From assembly GCA_964057225.1 (NCBI GenBank), contig OZ059897.1, positions 4,526,001 through 4,590,000 on the forward strand: DNA of 64,000 bases, given 5' to 3'. Below the pieces are notes generated by a model. It did no database searches. It saw only the letters and a program-made list of their open reading frames with translations, and was not told where the DNA came from. How positions within the stretch are numbered: position 1 is the first letter of the stretch; every line of letters begins with the position of its first letter. Origin of the DNA: Auanema rhodensis (taxonomy: Eukaryota; Nematoda; Chromadorea; Rhabditida; Rhabditidae). Positions 35,802-49,841 of the stretch are shown here, one piece after another. Position numbers and translations under genes: made by a program.

Positions 35802-38800
35802 TTCCCATGTACACTCAACATTGCTTCCAAAAACATTGTGACAAAAATTTTCCCGAAAAATTTCTAAATAATTTCACAAAAAGTAGGAGTTTTTAGATTT
35901 CTTTTTTCAAGGCAAAGATGATGGACAATGTTATTCAACGAAAAAATTAATTCTTCAGGGTGAAAATCGAGGATATAAGTGTGAACCTATATCAGTTGAT
36001 TACTCGGTGCATTTTTAAGCTAGCGCAAATCTGATAACACAGATCAACGCAGCTTAAAAATCCGCATCGAATGCACTATACTACATTGAGAAACGCTCCA
36101 TACAAAAATTAGTTATGATCGTTTGAAAAATAATGCATTAGTGTATGTTGAGTTCCCATGTACACTCAACATTGCTTCCAAAAACATTTTGACAAAAATT
36201 TTCCCGAAAAATTTCTGAATAATTTCACAAAGAGTAGATGTTTTTAGATTCTTTTTTTCAAGACGAATACGATGGACAATGTTTTTCAACGAAAAAATCA
36301 TTTCTTCAGGGTGAAAATCGAGGATATAAGTGTGAACATATATCAGTTGATATCTCGGTGCATTTTCAAGCTAACTCAAATCTGATAACACAGATCGACG
36401 CAGCTTAAAAATCCGCATCGAATGCACTATACTACATTGAGAAACGCTCCATACAAAAATTAGTTATGATCGTTTGAAAAATAATGCATTAGTGTATGCT
36501 GAGTTCCCATGTACACTCAACATTGCTTCCAAAAACATTGTGACAAAAATTTTCCCGAAAAATTTCTAAATAATTTCACAAAAAGTAGGAGTTTTTAGAT
36601 TTCTTTTTTCAAGGCAAAGATGATGGACAATGTTATTCAACGAAAAAATTAATTCTTCAGGGTGAAAATCGAGGATATAAGTGTGAACCTATATCAGTTG
36701 ATTACTCGGTGCATTTTTAAGCTAGCGCAAATCTGATAACACAGATCAACGCAGCTTAAAAATCCGCATCGAATGCACTTTACTACATTGAGAAACGCTC
36801 CATACAAAAATTAGTTATGATCGTTTGAAAAATAATGCATTAGTGTATGTTGAGTTCCCATGTACACTCAACATTGCTTCCAAAAACATTTTGACAAAAA
36901 TTTTCCCGAAAAATTTCTGAATAATTTCACAAAAAGTAGATGTTTTTAGATTCTTTTTTTCAAGACGAATACGATGGACAATGTTTTTCAACGAAAAAAT
37001 CATTTCTTCAGGGTGAAAATCGAGGATATAAGTGTGAACATATATCAGTTGATATCTCGGTGCATTTTTAAGCTAACTCAAATCTGATAACACAGATCGA
37101 CGCAGCTTAAAAATCCGCATCGAATGCACTATACTACATTGAGAAACGCTCTATACAAAAATTAGTTATGATCGTTTGAAAAATAATGCATTAGTGTATG
37201 CTGAGTTCCCATGTACACTCAACATTGCTTCCAAAAACATTGTGACAAAAATTTTCCCGAAAAATTTCTAAATAATTTCACAAAAAGTAGATGTTTTTAG
37301 ATTCCTTTTTTCAAGACGAATACGATGGACAATGTTTTTCAACGAAAAAATCATTTCTTCAGGGTGAAAATCGAGGATATAAGTGTGAACATATATCAGT
37401 TGATATCTCGGTGCATTTTCAAGCTAACTCAAATCTGATAACACAGATCGACGCAGCTTAAAAATCCGCATCGAATGCACTATACTACATTGAGAAACGC
37501 TCTATACAAAAATTAGTAATGATCGTTTGAAAAATAATGCATTAGTGTATGCTGAGTTCCCATGTACACTCAACATTGCTTCCAAAAACATTGTGACAAA
37601 AATTTTCCCGAAAAATTTCTAAATAATTTCACAAAAAGTAGGAGTTTTTAGATTTCTTTTTTCAAGGCAAAGACGATGGACAATGTTATTCAACGAAAAA
37701 ATTAATTCTTCAGGGTGAAAATCGAGGATATAAGTGTGAACCTATATCAGTTGATTACTCGGTGCATTTTTAAGCTAGCACAAATCTGATAACACAGATC
37801 AACGCAGCTTAAAAATCCGCATTGAATGCACTATACTACATTGAGAAACGCTCCATACAAAAATTAGTTATGATCGTTTGAAAAATAATGCATTAGTGTA
37901 TGTTGAGTTCCCATGTACACTCAACATTGCTTCCAAAAACATTGTGACAAAAATTTTCCCGAAAAATTTCTAAATAATTTCACAAAAAGTAGGAGTTTTT
38001 AGATTTCTTTTTTCAAGGCAAAGACGATGGACAATGTTATTCAACGAAAAAATTAATTCTTCAGGGTGAAAATCGAGGATATAAGTGTGAACCTATATCA
38101 GTTGATTACTCGGTGCATTTTTAAGCTAGCGCAAATCTGATAACACAGATCAACGCAGCTTAAAAATCCGCATCGAATGCACTATACTACATTGAGAAAC
38201 GCTCCATACAAAAATTAGTTATGATCGTTTGAAAAATAATGCATTAGTGTATGTTGAGTTCCCATGTACACTCAACATTGCTTCCAAAAACATTTTGACA
38301 AAAATTTTCCCGAAAAATTTCTGAATAATTTCACAAAAAGTAGATGTTTTTAGATTTTTTTTTTCAAGACGAATACGATGGACAATGTTTTTCAACGAAA
38401 AAATCATTTCTTCAGGGTGAAAATCGAGGATATAAGTGTGAACATATATCAGTTGATATCTCGGTGCATTTTTAAGCTAACTCAAATCTGATAACACAGA
38501 TCGACGCAGCTTAAAAATCCGCATCGAATGCACTATACTACATTGAGAAACGCTCTATACAAAAATTAGTTATGATCGTTTGAAAAATAATGCATTAGTG
38601 TATGCTGAGTTCCCATGTACACTCAACATTGCTTCCAAAAACATTGTGACAAAAATTTTCCCGAAAAATTTCTAAATAATTTCACAAAAAGTAGATGTTT
38701 TTAGATTCCTTTTTTCAAGACGAATACGATGGACAATGTTTTTCAACGAAAAAATCATTTCTTCAGGGTGAAAATCGAGGATATAAGTGTGAACATATAT

Positions 38801-41800
38801 CAGTTGATATCTCGGTGCATTTTCAAGCTAACTCAAATCTGATAACACAGATCGACGCAGCTTAAAAATCCGCATCGAATGCACTATACTACATTGAGAA
38901 ACGCTCTATACAAAAATTAGTTATGATCGTTTGAAAAATAATGCATTAGTGTATGCTGAGTTCCCATGTACACTCAACATTGCTTCCAAAAACATTGTGA
39001 CAAAAATTTTCCCGAAAAATTTCTAAATAATTTCACGAAAAGTAGGAGTTTTTAGATTTCTTTTTTCAAGGCAAAGACGATGGACAATGTTATTCAACGA
39101 AAAAATTAATTCTTCAGGGTGAAAATCGAGGATATAAGTGTGAACCTATATCAGTTGATTACTCGGTGCATTTTTAAGCTAGCGCAAATCTGAAAACACA
39201 GATCAACGCAGCTTAAAAATCCGCATCGAATGCACTATACTACATTGAGAAACGCTCCATACAAAAATTAGTTATGATCGTTTGAAAAATAATGCATTAG
39301 TGTATGCTGAGTTCCCATGTACACTCAACATTGCTTCCAAAAACATTGTGACAAAAATTTTCCCGAAAAATTTCTTAATAATTTCACAAAAAGTAGGAGT
39401 TTTTAGATTTCTTTTTTCAAGGCAAAGATGATGGACAATGTTATTCAACGAAAAAATTAATTCTTCAGGGTGAAAATCGAGGATATAAGTGTGAACCTAT
39501 ATCAGTTGATTACTCGGTGCATTTTTAAGCTAGCGCAAATCTGATAACACAGATCAACGCAGCTTAAAAATCCGCATCGAATGCACTATACTACATTGAG
39601 AAACGCTCCATACAAAAATTAGTTATGATCGTTTGAAAAATAATGCATTAGTGTATGTTGAGTTCCCATGTACACTCAACATTGCTTCCAAAAACATTTT
39701 GACAAAAATTTTCCCGAAAAATTTCTGAATAATTTCACAAAAAGTAGATGTTTTTAGATTCTTTTTTTCAAGACGAATACGATGGACAATGTTTTTCAAC
39801 GAAAAAATCATTTCTTCAGGGTGAAAATCGAGGATATAAGTGTGAACATATATCAGTTGATATCTCGGTGCATTTTTAAGCTAACTCAAATCTGATAACA
39901 CAGATCGACGCAGCTTAAAAATCCGCATCGAAAGCACTATACTACATTGAGAAACGCTCTATACAAAAATTAGTTATGATCGTTTGAAAAATAATGCATT
40001 AGTGTATGCTGAGTTCCCATGTACACTCAACATTGCTTCCAAAAACATTGTGACAAAAATTTTCCCGAAAAATTTCTAAATAATTTCACAAAAAGTAGAT
40101 GTTTTTAGATTCCTTTTTTCAAGACGAATACGATGGACAATGTTATTCAACGAAAAAATTAATTCTTCAGGGTGAAAATCGAGGATATAAGTGTGAACCT
40201 ATATCAGTTGATTACTCGGTGCATTTTTAAGCTAGCGCAAATCTGATAACACAGATCAACGCAGCTTAAAAATCCGCATCGAATGCACTATACTACATTG
40301 AGAAACGCTCCATACAAAAATTAGTTATGATCGTTTGAAAAATAATGCATTAGTGTATGTTGAGTTTCCATGTACACTCAACATTGCTTCCAAAAACATT
40401 GTGACAAAAATTTTCCCGAAAAATTTCTAAATAATTTCACAAAAAGTAGGAGTTTTTAGATTTCTTTTTTCAAGGCAAAGACGATGGACAATGTTATTCA
40501 ACGAAAAAATTAATTCTTCAGGGTGAAAATCGAGGATATAAGTGTGAACCTATATCAGTTGATTACTCGGTGCATTTTTAAGCTAGCGCAAATCTGATAA
40601 CACAGATCAACGCAGCTTAAAAATCCGCATCGAATGCACTATACTACATTGAGAAACGCTCCATACAAAAATTAGTTATGATCGTTTGAAAAATAATGCA
40701 TTAGTGTATGTTGAGTTCCCATGTACACTCAACATTGCTTCCAAAAACATTTTGACAAAAATTTTCCCGAAAAATTTCTGAATAATTTCACAAAAAGTAG
40801 ATGTTTTTAGATTCTTTTTTTCAAGACGAATACGATGGACAATGTTTTTCAACGAAAAAATCATTTCTTCAGGGTGAAAATCGAGGATATAAGTGTGAAC
40901 ATATATCAGTTGATATCTCGGTGCATTTTTAAGCTAACTCAAATCTGATAACACAGATCGACGCAGCTTAAAAATCCGCATCGAATGCACTATACTACAT
41001 TGAGAAACGCTCTATACATAAATTAGTTATGATCGTTTGAAAAATAATGCATTAGTGTATGCTGAGTTCCCATGTACACTCAACATTGCTTCCAAAAACA
41101 TTGTGACAAAAATTTTCCCGAAAAATTTCTAAATAATTTCACAAAAAGTAGATGTTTTTAGATTCCTTTTTTCAAGACGAATACGATGGACAATGTTTTT
41201 CAACGAAAAAATCATTTCTTCAGGGTGAAAATCGAGGATATAAGTGTGAACATATATCAGTTGATATCTCGGTGCATTTTCAAGCTAACTCAAATCTGAT
41301 AACACAGATCGACGCAGCTTAAAAATCCGCATCGAATGCACTATACTACATTGAGAAACGCTCTATACAAAAATTAGTTATGATCGTTTGAAAAATAATG
41401 CATTAGTGTATGCTGAGTTCCCATGTACACTCAACATTGCTTCCAAAAACATTGTGACAAAAATTTTCCCGAAAAATTTCTAAATAATTTCACGAAAAGT
41501 AGGAGTTTTTAGATTTCTTTTTTCAAGGCAAAGACGATGGACAATGTTATTCAACGAAAAAATTAATTCTTCAGGGTGAAAATCGAGGATATAAGTGTGA
41601 ACCTATATCAGTTGATTACTCGGTGCATTTTTAAGCTAGCGCAAATCTGATAACACAGATCAACGCAGCTTAAAAATCCGCATCGAATGCACTATACTAC
41701 ATTGAGAAACGCTCCATACAAAAATTAGTTATGATCGTTTGAAAAATAATGCATTAGTGTATGCTGAGTTCCCATGTACACTCAACATTGCTTCCAAAAA

Positions 41801-43523
41801 CATTGTGACAAAAATTTTCCCGAAAAATTTCTTAATAATTTCACAAAAAGTAGGAGTTTTTAGATTTCTTTTTTCAAGGCAAAGACGATGGACAATGTTA
41901 TTCAACGAAAAAATTAATTCTTCAGGGTGAAAATCGAGGATATAAGTGTGAACCTATATCAGTTGATTACTCGGTGCATTTTTAAGCTAGCGCAAATCTG
42001 ATAACACAGATCGACGCAGCTTAAAAATCCGCATCGAATGCACTATACTACATTGAGAAACGCTCTATACAAAAATTAGTTATGATCGTTTGAAAAATAA
42101 TGCATTAGTGTATGTTGAGTTCCCATGTACACTCAACATTGCTTCCAAAAACATTTTGACAAAAATTTTCCCGAAAAATTTCTAAATAATTTCACAAAAA
42201 GTAGATGTTTTTAGATTCCTTTTTTCAAGACGAATACGATGGACAATGTTTGTTAACGAAAAAATCATTTCTTCAGGGTGAAAATCGAGGATATAAGTGT
42301 GAACATATATCAGTTGATATCTCGGTGCATTTTCAAGCTAACTCAAATCTGATAACACAGATCGACGCAGCTTAAAAATCCGCATCGAATGCACTATACT
42401 ACATTGAAAAACGCTCCATACAAAAATTAGTTATGATCGTTTGAAAAATAATGCATTAGTGTATGCTGAGTTCCCATGTACACTCAACATTGCTTCCAAA
42501 AACATTGTGACAAAAATTTTCCCGAAAAATTTCTAAATAATTTCACAAAAAGTAGGAGTTTTTAGATTTTTTTTTTCAAGGCAAAGACGATGGACAACGT
42601 TATTCAACGAAAAAATTAATTCTTCAGGGTGAAAATCGAGGATATAAGTGTGAACCTATATCAGTTGATTACTCGGTGCATTTTTAAGCTAGCGCAAATC
42701 TGATAACACAGATCAACGCAGCTTAAAAATCCGCATCGAATGCACTATACTACATTGAGAAACGCTCCATACAAAAATTAGTTATGATCGTTTGAAAAAT
42801 AATGCATTAGTGTATGCTGAGTTCCCATGTACACTCAACATTGCTTCCAAAAACATTGTGACAAAAATTTTCCCGAAAAATTTCTAAATAATTTCACAAA
42901 AAGTAGGAGTTTTTAGATTTCTTTTTTCAAGGCAAAGACGATGGACAATGTTATTCAACGAAAAAATTAATTCTTCAGGGTGAAAATCGAGGATATAAGT
43001 GTGAACCTATATCAGTTGATTACTCGGTGCATTTTTAAGCTAGCGCAAATCTGATAACACAGATCAACGCAGCTTAAAAATCCGCATCGAATGCACTATA
43101 CTACATTGAGAAACGCTCCATACAAAAATTAGTTATGATCGTTTGAAAAATAATGCATTAGTGTATGTTGAGTTCCCATGTACACTCAACATTGCTTCCA
43201 AAAACATTGTGACAAAAATTTTCCCGAAAAATTTCTAAATAATTTCACAAAAAGTAGGAGTTTTTAGATTTCTTTTTTCAAGGCAAAGACGAAGGACAAT
43301 GTTATTCAACGAAAAAATTAATTCTTCAGGGTGAAAATCGAGGATATAAGTGTGAACATATATCAGTTGATATCTCGGTGCATTTTCAAGCTAACTCAAA
43401 TCTGATAACACAGATCGACGCAGCTTAAAAATCCGCATCGAATGCACTATACTACATTGAGAAACGCTCTATACAAAAATTAGTTATGATCGTTTGAAAA
43501 ATAATGCATTAGTGTATGTTGAG
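35802..43523. repeat. Monomers 103-124: A/B/B' HORs, right end of domain I
   Basis: In order: A-B-A-B-B'-A-A-B-B'-A(G77)-A-B-(B'-to-A)-A-B-B'-A(G77)-A-C-A(T-run)-A-(A-to-B'). Units of 2, 3 and 4 monomers alternate. Monomer 104 has CAAAGAGTAG, monomer 116 starts TTTCCATG, and monomer 124 has GACGAAGG. Monomer 119 is the last copy with CACGAAAAG, and monomer 122 is the last with CAACGTTATTC. No non-satellite sequence is seen. Confidence 0.75.
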
Positions 43524-45278
43524 TTCCCATGTACACTCAACATTGCTTCCAAAAACATTGTGACAAAAATTTTCCCGAAAAATTTCTAAATAATTTCACA
43601 GAAAGTAGATGTTTTTAGATTCCTTTTTTCAAGACGAATACGATGGACAATGTTTTTCAACGAAAAAATCATTTCTTCAGGGTGAAAATCGAGGATATAA
43701 GTGTGAACATATATCAGTTGATATCTCGGTGCATTTTTAAGTTAACTCAAATCTGATAACACAGATCAACGCAGCTTAAAAATCCGCATCGAATGCACTA
43801 TACTACAATGAGAAACGCTCTATACAAAAATTAGTTATGATCGTATGAAAAATAATGCATTAGTGTATGTTGAGTTCCCATGTACACTCAACATTGCTTC
43901 CAAAAACATTTTGACAAAAATTTTCCCGAAAAATTTCTAAATAATTTCACAGAAAGTAGATGTTTTTAGATTCCTTTTTTCAAGACGAATACGATGGACA
44001 ATGTTTTTCAACGAAAAAATCATTTCTTCACGGTGAAAATCGAGGATATAAGTGTGAACATATATCAGTTGATATCTCGGTGCATTTTTAAGTTAACTCA
44101 AATCTGATAACACAGATCAACGCAGCTTAAAAATCCGCATCGAATGCACTATACTACAATGAGAAACGCTCTATACAAAAATTAGTTATGATCGTTTGAA
44201 AAATAATGCATTAGTGTATGTTGAGTTCCCATGTACACTCAACATTGCTTCCAAAAACATTTTGACAAAAATTTTCCCGAAAAATTTCTAAATAATTTCA
44301 CAAAAAGTAGATGTTTTTAGATTCCTTTTTTCAAGGCAAAGACGATAGACAATGTTATTCAACGAAAAAATTAGTTCTTCAGGGTGAAAATCGAGGATAT
44401 AAGTGTGAACTTATATCAGTTGATATCTCGGTGCATTTTTAAGCTAGCGCAAATCTGATAACACAGATCGACGCAGCTTAAAAATCCGCATCGAATGCAC
44501 TATACTACATTGAGAAACGCTCTATACAAAAATTAGTTATGATCGTTTGAAAAATAATGCATTAGTGTATGCTGAGTTCCCATGTACACTCAACATTGCT
44601 TCCAAAAACATTTTGACAAAAATTTTCCCGAAAAATTTCTAAATAATTTCACAGAAAGTAGATGTTTTTAGATTCCTTTTTTCAAGACGAATACGATGGA
44701 CAATGTTTTTCAACGAAAAAATCATTTCTTCAGGGTGAAAATCGAGGATATAAGTGTGAACATATATCAGTTGATATCTCGGTGCATTTTTAAGTTAACT
44801 CAAATCTGATAACACAGATCAACGCAGCTTAAAAATCCGCATCGAATGCACTATACTACAATGAGAAACGCTCTATACAAAAATTAGTTATGATCGTTTG
44901 AAAAATAATGCATTAGTGTATGTTGAGTTCCCATGTACACTCAACATTGCTTCCAAAAACATTTTGACAAAAATTTTCCCGAAAAATTTCTAAATAATTT
45001 CACAAAAAGTAGATGTTTTTAGATTCCTTTTTTCAAGGCAAAGACGATAGACAATGTTATTCAACGAAAAAATTAGTTCTTCAGGGTGAAAATCGAGGAT
45101 ATAAGTGTGAACTTATATCAGTTGATATCTCGGTGCATTTTTAAGCTAGCGCAAATCTGATAACACAGATCGACGCAGCTTAAAAATCCGCATCGAATGC
45201 ACTATACTACATTGAGAAACGCTCTATACAAAAATTAGTTATGATCGTTTGAAAAATAATGCATTAGTGTATGTTGAG

Positions 45279-45629
45279 TTCCCATGTACACTCAACATTG
45301 CTTCCAAAAACATTTTGACAAAAATTTTCCCGAAAAATTTCTAAATAATTTCACAAAAAGTAGATGTTTTTAGATTCCTTTTTTCAAGGCAAAGACGATA
45401 GACAATGTTATTCAACGAAAAAATTAGTTCTTCAGGGTGAAAATCGAGGATATAAGTGTGAACTTATATCAGTTGATATCTCGGTGCATTTTTAAGCTAG
45501 CGCAAATCTGATAACACAGATCGACGCAACTTAAAAATCCGCATCGAATGCACTATACTACATTGAGAAACGCTCTATACAAAAATTAGTTATGATCGTT
45601 TGAAAAATAATGCATTAGTGTATGTTGAG
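45279..45629. repeat. Representative mosaic type D monomer
   Basis: This copy alternates B'/C-like and A-like tracts: AT at 86-87 and CC at 99-100 (B'/C-like), GGCAAAG at 110-116 and A132 (A-like), AT at 200-201 (B-like), then GCTAGCG at 218-224 (A-like) and G245 (B-like). It also has private variants: GATAGAC at 119-125, TTAGTTC at 146-152 and T186. Later D copies (146, 153, 157, 159, 171) have C186, TCAAGCT at 214-220 and the GATAAACGCTTAAT tail. The pattern implies several short conversion events rather than one crossover. Confidence 0.72.
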
Positions 45630-45980
45630 TTCCCATGTACACTCAACATTGCTTCCAAAAACATTTTGACAAAAATTTTCCCGAAAAATTTCTAAATAAT
45701 TTCACAAAAAGTAGATGTTTTTAGATTCCTTTTTTCAAGACGAATACGATGGACAATGTTTTTTAACGAAAAAATCATTTCTTCAGGGTGAAAATCGAGG
45801 ATATAAGTGTGAACATATATCAGTTGATATCTCGGTGCATTTTTAAGTTAACTCAAATCTGATAACACAGATCAACGCAGCTTAAAAATCCGCATCGAAT
45901 GCACTATACTACAATGAGAAACGCTCTATACAAAAATTAGTTATGATCGTTTGAAAAATAATGCATTAGTGTATGTTGAG

Positions 45981-46331
45981 TTCCCATGTACACTCAACAT
46001 TGCTTCCAAAAACATTTTGACAAAAATTTTCCCGAAAAATTTCTAAATAATTTCACAAAAAGTAGATGTTTTTAGATTCCTTTTTTCAAGACGAATACGA
46101 TGGACAATGTTTTTTAACGAAAAAATCATTTCTTCAGGGTGAAAATCGAGGATATAAGTGTGAACATATATCAGTTGATATCTCGGTGCATTTTTAAGCT
46201 AACTCAAATCTGATAACACAGATCGACGCAGCTTAAAAATCCGCATCGAATGCACTATACTACATTGAGAAACGCTCTATACAAAAATTAGTTATGATCG
46301 TTTGAAAAATAATGCATTAGTGTATGCTGAG
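45981..46331. repeat. Representative type C monomer
   Basis: Type C has T37 with A65, AT at 86-87, CC at 99-100 and a B-like centre and 3' half. Many copies read TTTTTAACG at 131-139, as this one does. Sister copies carry AAGTTAAC at 216-223 with A245 and TACAATGAG at 281-289. Type C is the majority class after 43.5 kb and occurs only as single copies (98, 101, 121) before it. Confidence 0.75.
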
Positions 46332-49300
46332 TTCCCATGTACACTCAACATTGCTTCCAAAAACATTTTGACAAAAATTTTCCCGAAAAATTTCTAAATA
46401 ATTTCACAAAAAGTAGATGTTTTTAGATTCCTTTTTTCAAGACGAATACGATGGACAATGTTTTTCAACGAAAAAATCATTTCTTCAGGGTGAAAATCGA
46501 GGATATAAGTGTGAACATATATCAGTTGATATCTCGGTGCATTTTTAAGTTAACTCAAATCTGATAACACAGATCAACGCAGCTTAAAAATCCGCATCGA
46601 ATGCACTATACTACAATGAGAAACGCTCTATACAAAAATTAGTTATGATCGTTTGAAAAATAATGCATTAGTGTATGTTGAGTTCCCATGTACACTCAAC
46701 ATTGCTTCCAAAAACATTTTGACAAAAATTTTCCCGAAAAATTTCTAAATAATTTCACAAAAAGTAGATATTTTTAGATTCCTTTTTTCAAGGCAAAGAC
46801 GATAGACAATGTTATTCAACGAAAAAATTAGTTCTTCAGGGTGAAAATCGAGGATATAAGTGTGAACATATATCAGTTGATATCTCGGTGCATTTTTAAG
46901 TTAACTCAAATCTGATAACACAGATCAACGCAGCTTAAAAATCCGCATCGAATGCACTATACTACAATGAGAAACGCTCTATACAAAAATTAGTTATGAT
47001 CGTTTGAAAAATAATGCATTAGTGTATGTTGAGTTCCCATGTACACTCAACATTGCTTCCAAAAACATTTTGACAAAAATTTTCCCGAAAAATTTCTAAA
47101 TAATTTCACAAAAAGTAGATGTTTTTAGATTCCTTTTTTCAAGACGAATACGATGGACAATGTTTTTTAACGAAAAAATCATTTCTTCAGGGTGAAAATC
47201 GAGGATATAAGTGTGAACATATATCAGTTGATATCTCGGTGCATTTTTAAGCTAACTCAAATCTGATAACACAGATCGACGCAGCTTAAAAATCCGCATC
47301 GAATGCACTATACTACATTGAGAAACGCTCTATACAAAAATTAGTTATGATCGTTTGAAAAATAATGCATTAGTGTATGCTGAGTTCCCATGTACACTCA
47401 ACATTGCTTCCAAAAACATTTTGACAAAAATTTTCCCGAAAAATTTCTAAATAATTTCACAAAAAGTAGATGTTTTTAGATTCCTTTTTTTAAGACGAAT
47501 ACGATGGACAATGTTTTTCAACAAAAAAATCATTTCTTCAGGGTGAAAATCGAGGATATAAGTGTGAACATATATCAGTTGATATCTCGGTGCATTTTTA
47601 AGCTAACTCCAATCTGATAACACAGATCGACGCAGCTTACAAATCCGCATCGAATGCACTATACTACATTGAGAAACGCTCTATACAAAAATTAGTTATG
47701 ATCGTTTGAAAAATAATGCATTAGTGTATGCTGAGTTCCCATGTACACTCAACATTGCTTCCAAAAACATTGTGACAAAAATTTTCCCGAAAAATTTCTA
47801 AATAATTTCACAAAAAGTAGGAGTTTTTAGATTTCTTTTTTCAAGGCAAAGACGATGGACAATGTTATTCAACGAAAAAATTAATTCTTCAGGGTGAAAA
47901 TCGAGGATATAAGTGTGAACCTATATCAGTTGATTACTCGGTGCATTTTTAAGCTAGCGCAAATCTGATAACACAGATCGACGCAGCTTAAAAATCCGCA
48001 TCGAATGCACTATACTACATTGAGAAACGCTCTATACAAAAATCAGTTATGATCGTTTGAAAAATAATGCATTAGTGTATGTTGAGTTCCCATGTACACT
48101 CAACATTGCTTCCAAAAACATTTTGACAAAAATTTTCCCGAAAAATTTCTAAATAATTTCACAAAAAGTAGATGTTTTTAGATTCCTTTTTTCAAGACGA
48201 ATACGATGGACAATGTTTTTTAACGAAAAAATCATTTCTTCAGGGTGAAAATCGAGGATATAAGTGTGAACATATATCAGTTGATATCTCGGTGCATTTT
48301 TAAGCTAACTCAAATCTGATAACACAGATCGACGCAGCTTAAAAATCCGCATCGAATGCACTATACTACATTGAGAAACGCTCTATACAAAAATTAGTTA
48401 TGATCGTTTGAAAAATAATGCATTAGTGTATGCTGAGTTCCCATGTACACTCAACATTGCTTCCAAAAACATTTTGACAAAAATTTTCCCGAAAAATTTC
48501 TAAATAATTTCACAAAAAGTAGATGTTTTTAGATTCCTTTTTTCAAGACGAATACGATGGACAATGTTTTTTAACGAAAAAATCATTTCTTCAGGGTGAA
48601 AATCGAGGATATAAGTGTCAACATATATCAGTTGATATCTCGGTGCATTTTTAAGTTAACTCAAATCTGATAACACAGATCAACGCAGCTTAAAAATCCG
48701 CATCGAATGCACTATACTACAATGAGAAACGCTCTATACAAAAATTAGTTATGATCGTTTGAAAAATAATGCATTAGTGTATGTTGAGTTCCCATGTACA
48801 CTCAACATTGCTTCCAAAAACATTTTGACAAAAATTTTCCCGAAAAATTTCTAAATAATTTCACAAAAAGTAGATGTTTTTAGATTCCTTTTTTCAAGAC
48901 GAATACGATGGACAATGTTTTTCAACGAAAAAATCATTTCTTCAGGGTGAAAATCGAGGATATAAGTGTGAACATATATCAGTTGATATCTCGGTGCATT
49001 TTTAAGCTAACTCAAATCTGATAACACAGATCGACGCAGCTTAAAAATCCGCATCGAATGCACTATACTACATTGAGAAACGCTCTATACAAAAATTAGT
49101 TATGATCGTTTGAAAAATAATGCATTAGTGTATGCTGAGTTCCCATGTACACTCAACATTGCTTCCAAAAACATTTTGACAAAAATTTTCCCGAAAAATT
49201 TCTAAATAATTTCACAAAAAGTAGATGTTTTTAGATTCCTTTTTTCAAGACGAATACGATGGACAATGTTTTTTAACGAAAAAATCATTTCTTCAGGGTG

Positions 49301-49841
49301 AAAATCGAGGATATAAGTGTGAACATATATCAGTTGATATCTCGGTGCATTTTTAAGTTAACTCAAATCTGATAACACAGATCAACGCAGCTTAAAAATC
49401 CGCATCGAATGCACTATACTACAATGAGAAACGCTCTATACAAAAATTAGTTATGATCGTTTGAAAAATAATGCATTAGTGTATGTTGAGTTCCCATGTA
49501 CACTCAACATTGCTTCCAAAAACATTTTGACAAAAATTTTCCCGAAAAATTTCTAAATAATTTCACAAAAAGTAGATGTTTTTAGATTCCTTTTTTCAAG
49601 ACGAATACGATGGACAATGTTTTTCAACGAAAAAATCATTTCTTCAGGGTGAAAATCGAGGATATAAGTGTGAACATATATCAGTTGATATCTCGGTGCA
49701 TTTTTAAGCTAACTCAAATCTGATAACACAGATCGACGCAGCTTAAAAATCCGCATCGAATGCACTATACTACATTGAGAAACGCTCTATACAAAAATTA
49801 GTTATGATCGTTTGAAAAATAATGCATTAGTGTATGCTGAG

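Larger units (their letters stand above)
1..43523. repeat. Array domain I: A/B/B' higher-order repeats (monomers 1-124)
   Basis: This part is built mainly from types A, B and B'. The commonest order is A-A-B-B' (4 monomers, 1404 bp), for example monomers 13-16, 17-20, 46-49 and 108-111, with 3-monomer (A-B-B') and 2-monomer (A-B) derivatives. Several marker variants occur only here: CACGAAAAG at monomer positions 74-82, GATGATGG at 116-123, and CAACGTTATTC at about 126-136. Type C monomers appear only as isolated copies (98, 101, 121). Mixed HOR lengths fit repeated unequal crossover or gene conversion within one array. Confidence 0.85.
43524..49841. repeat. Monomers 125-142: C/D block
   Basis: Almost all copies are C or D, with a single A (137). 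Monomers 126-127 (43875-44576) and 128-129 (44577-45278) are a tandem C-D duplication of 702 bp. Monomers 139-140 (48438-49139) and 141-142 (49140-49841) are a second 702-bp C-C duplication that alternates AAGTTAAC and AAGCTAAC copies. B monomers are absent for about 9.1 kb, from 41067 to 50192. Confidence 0.75.
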
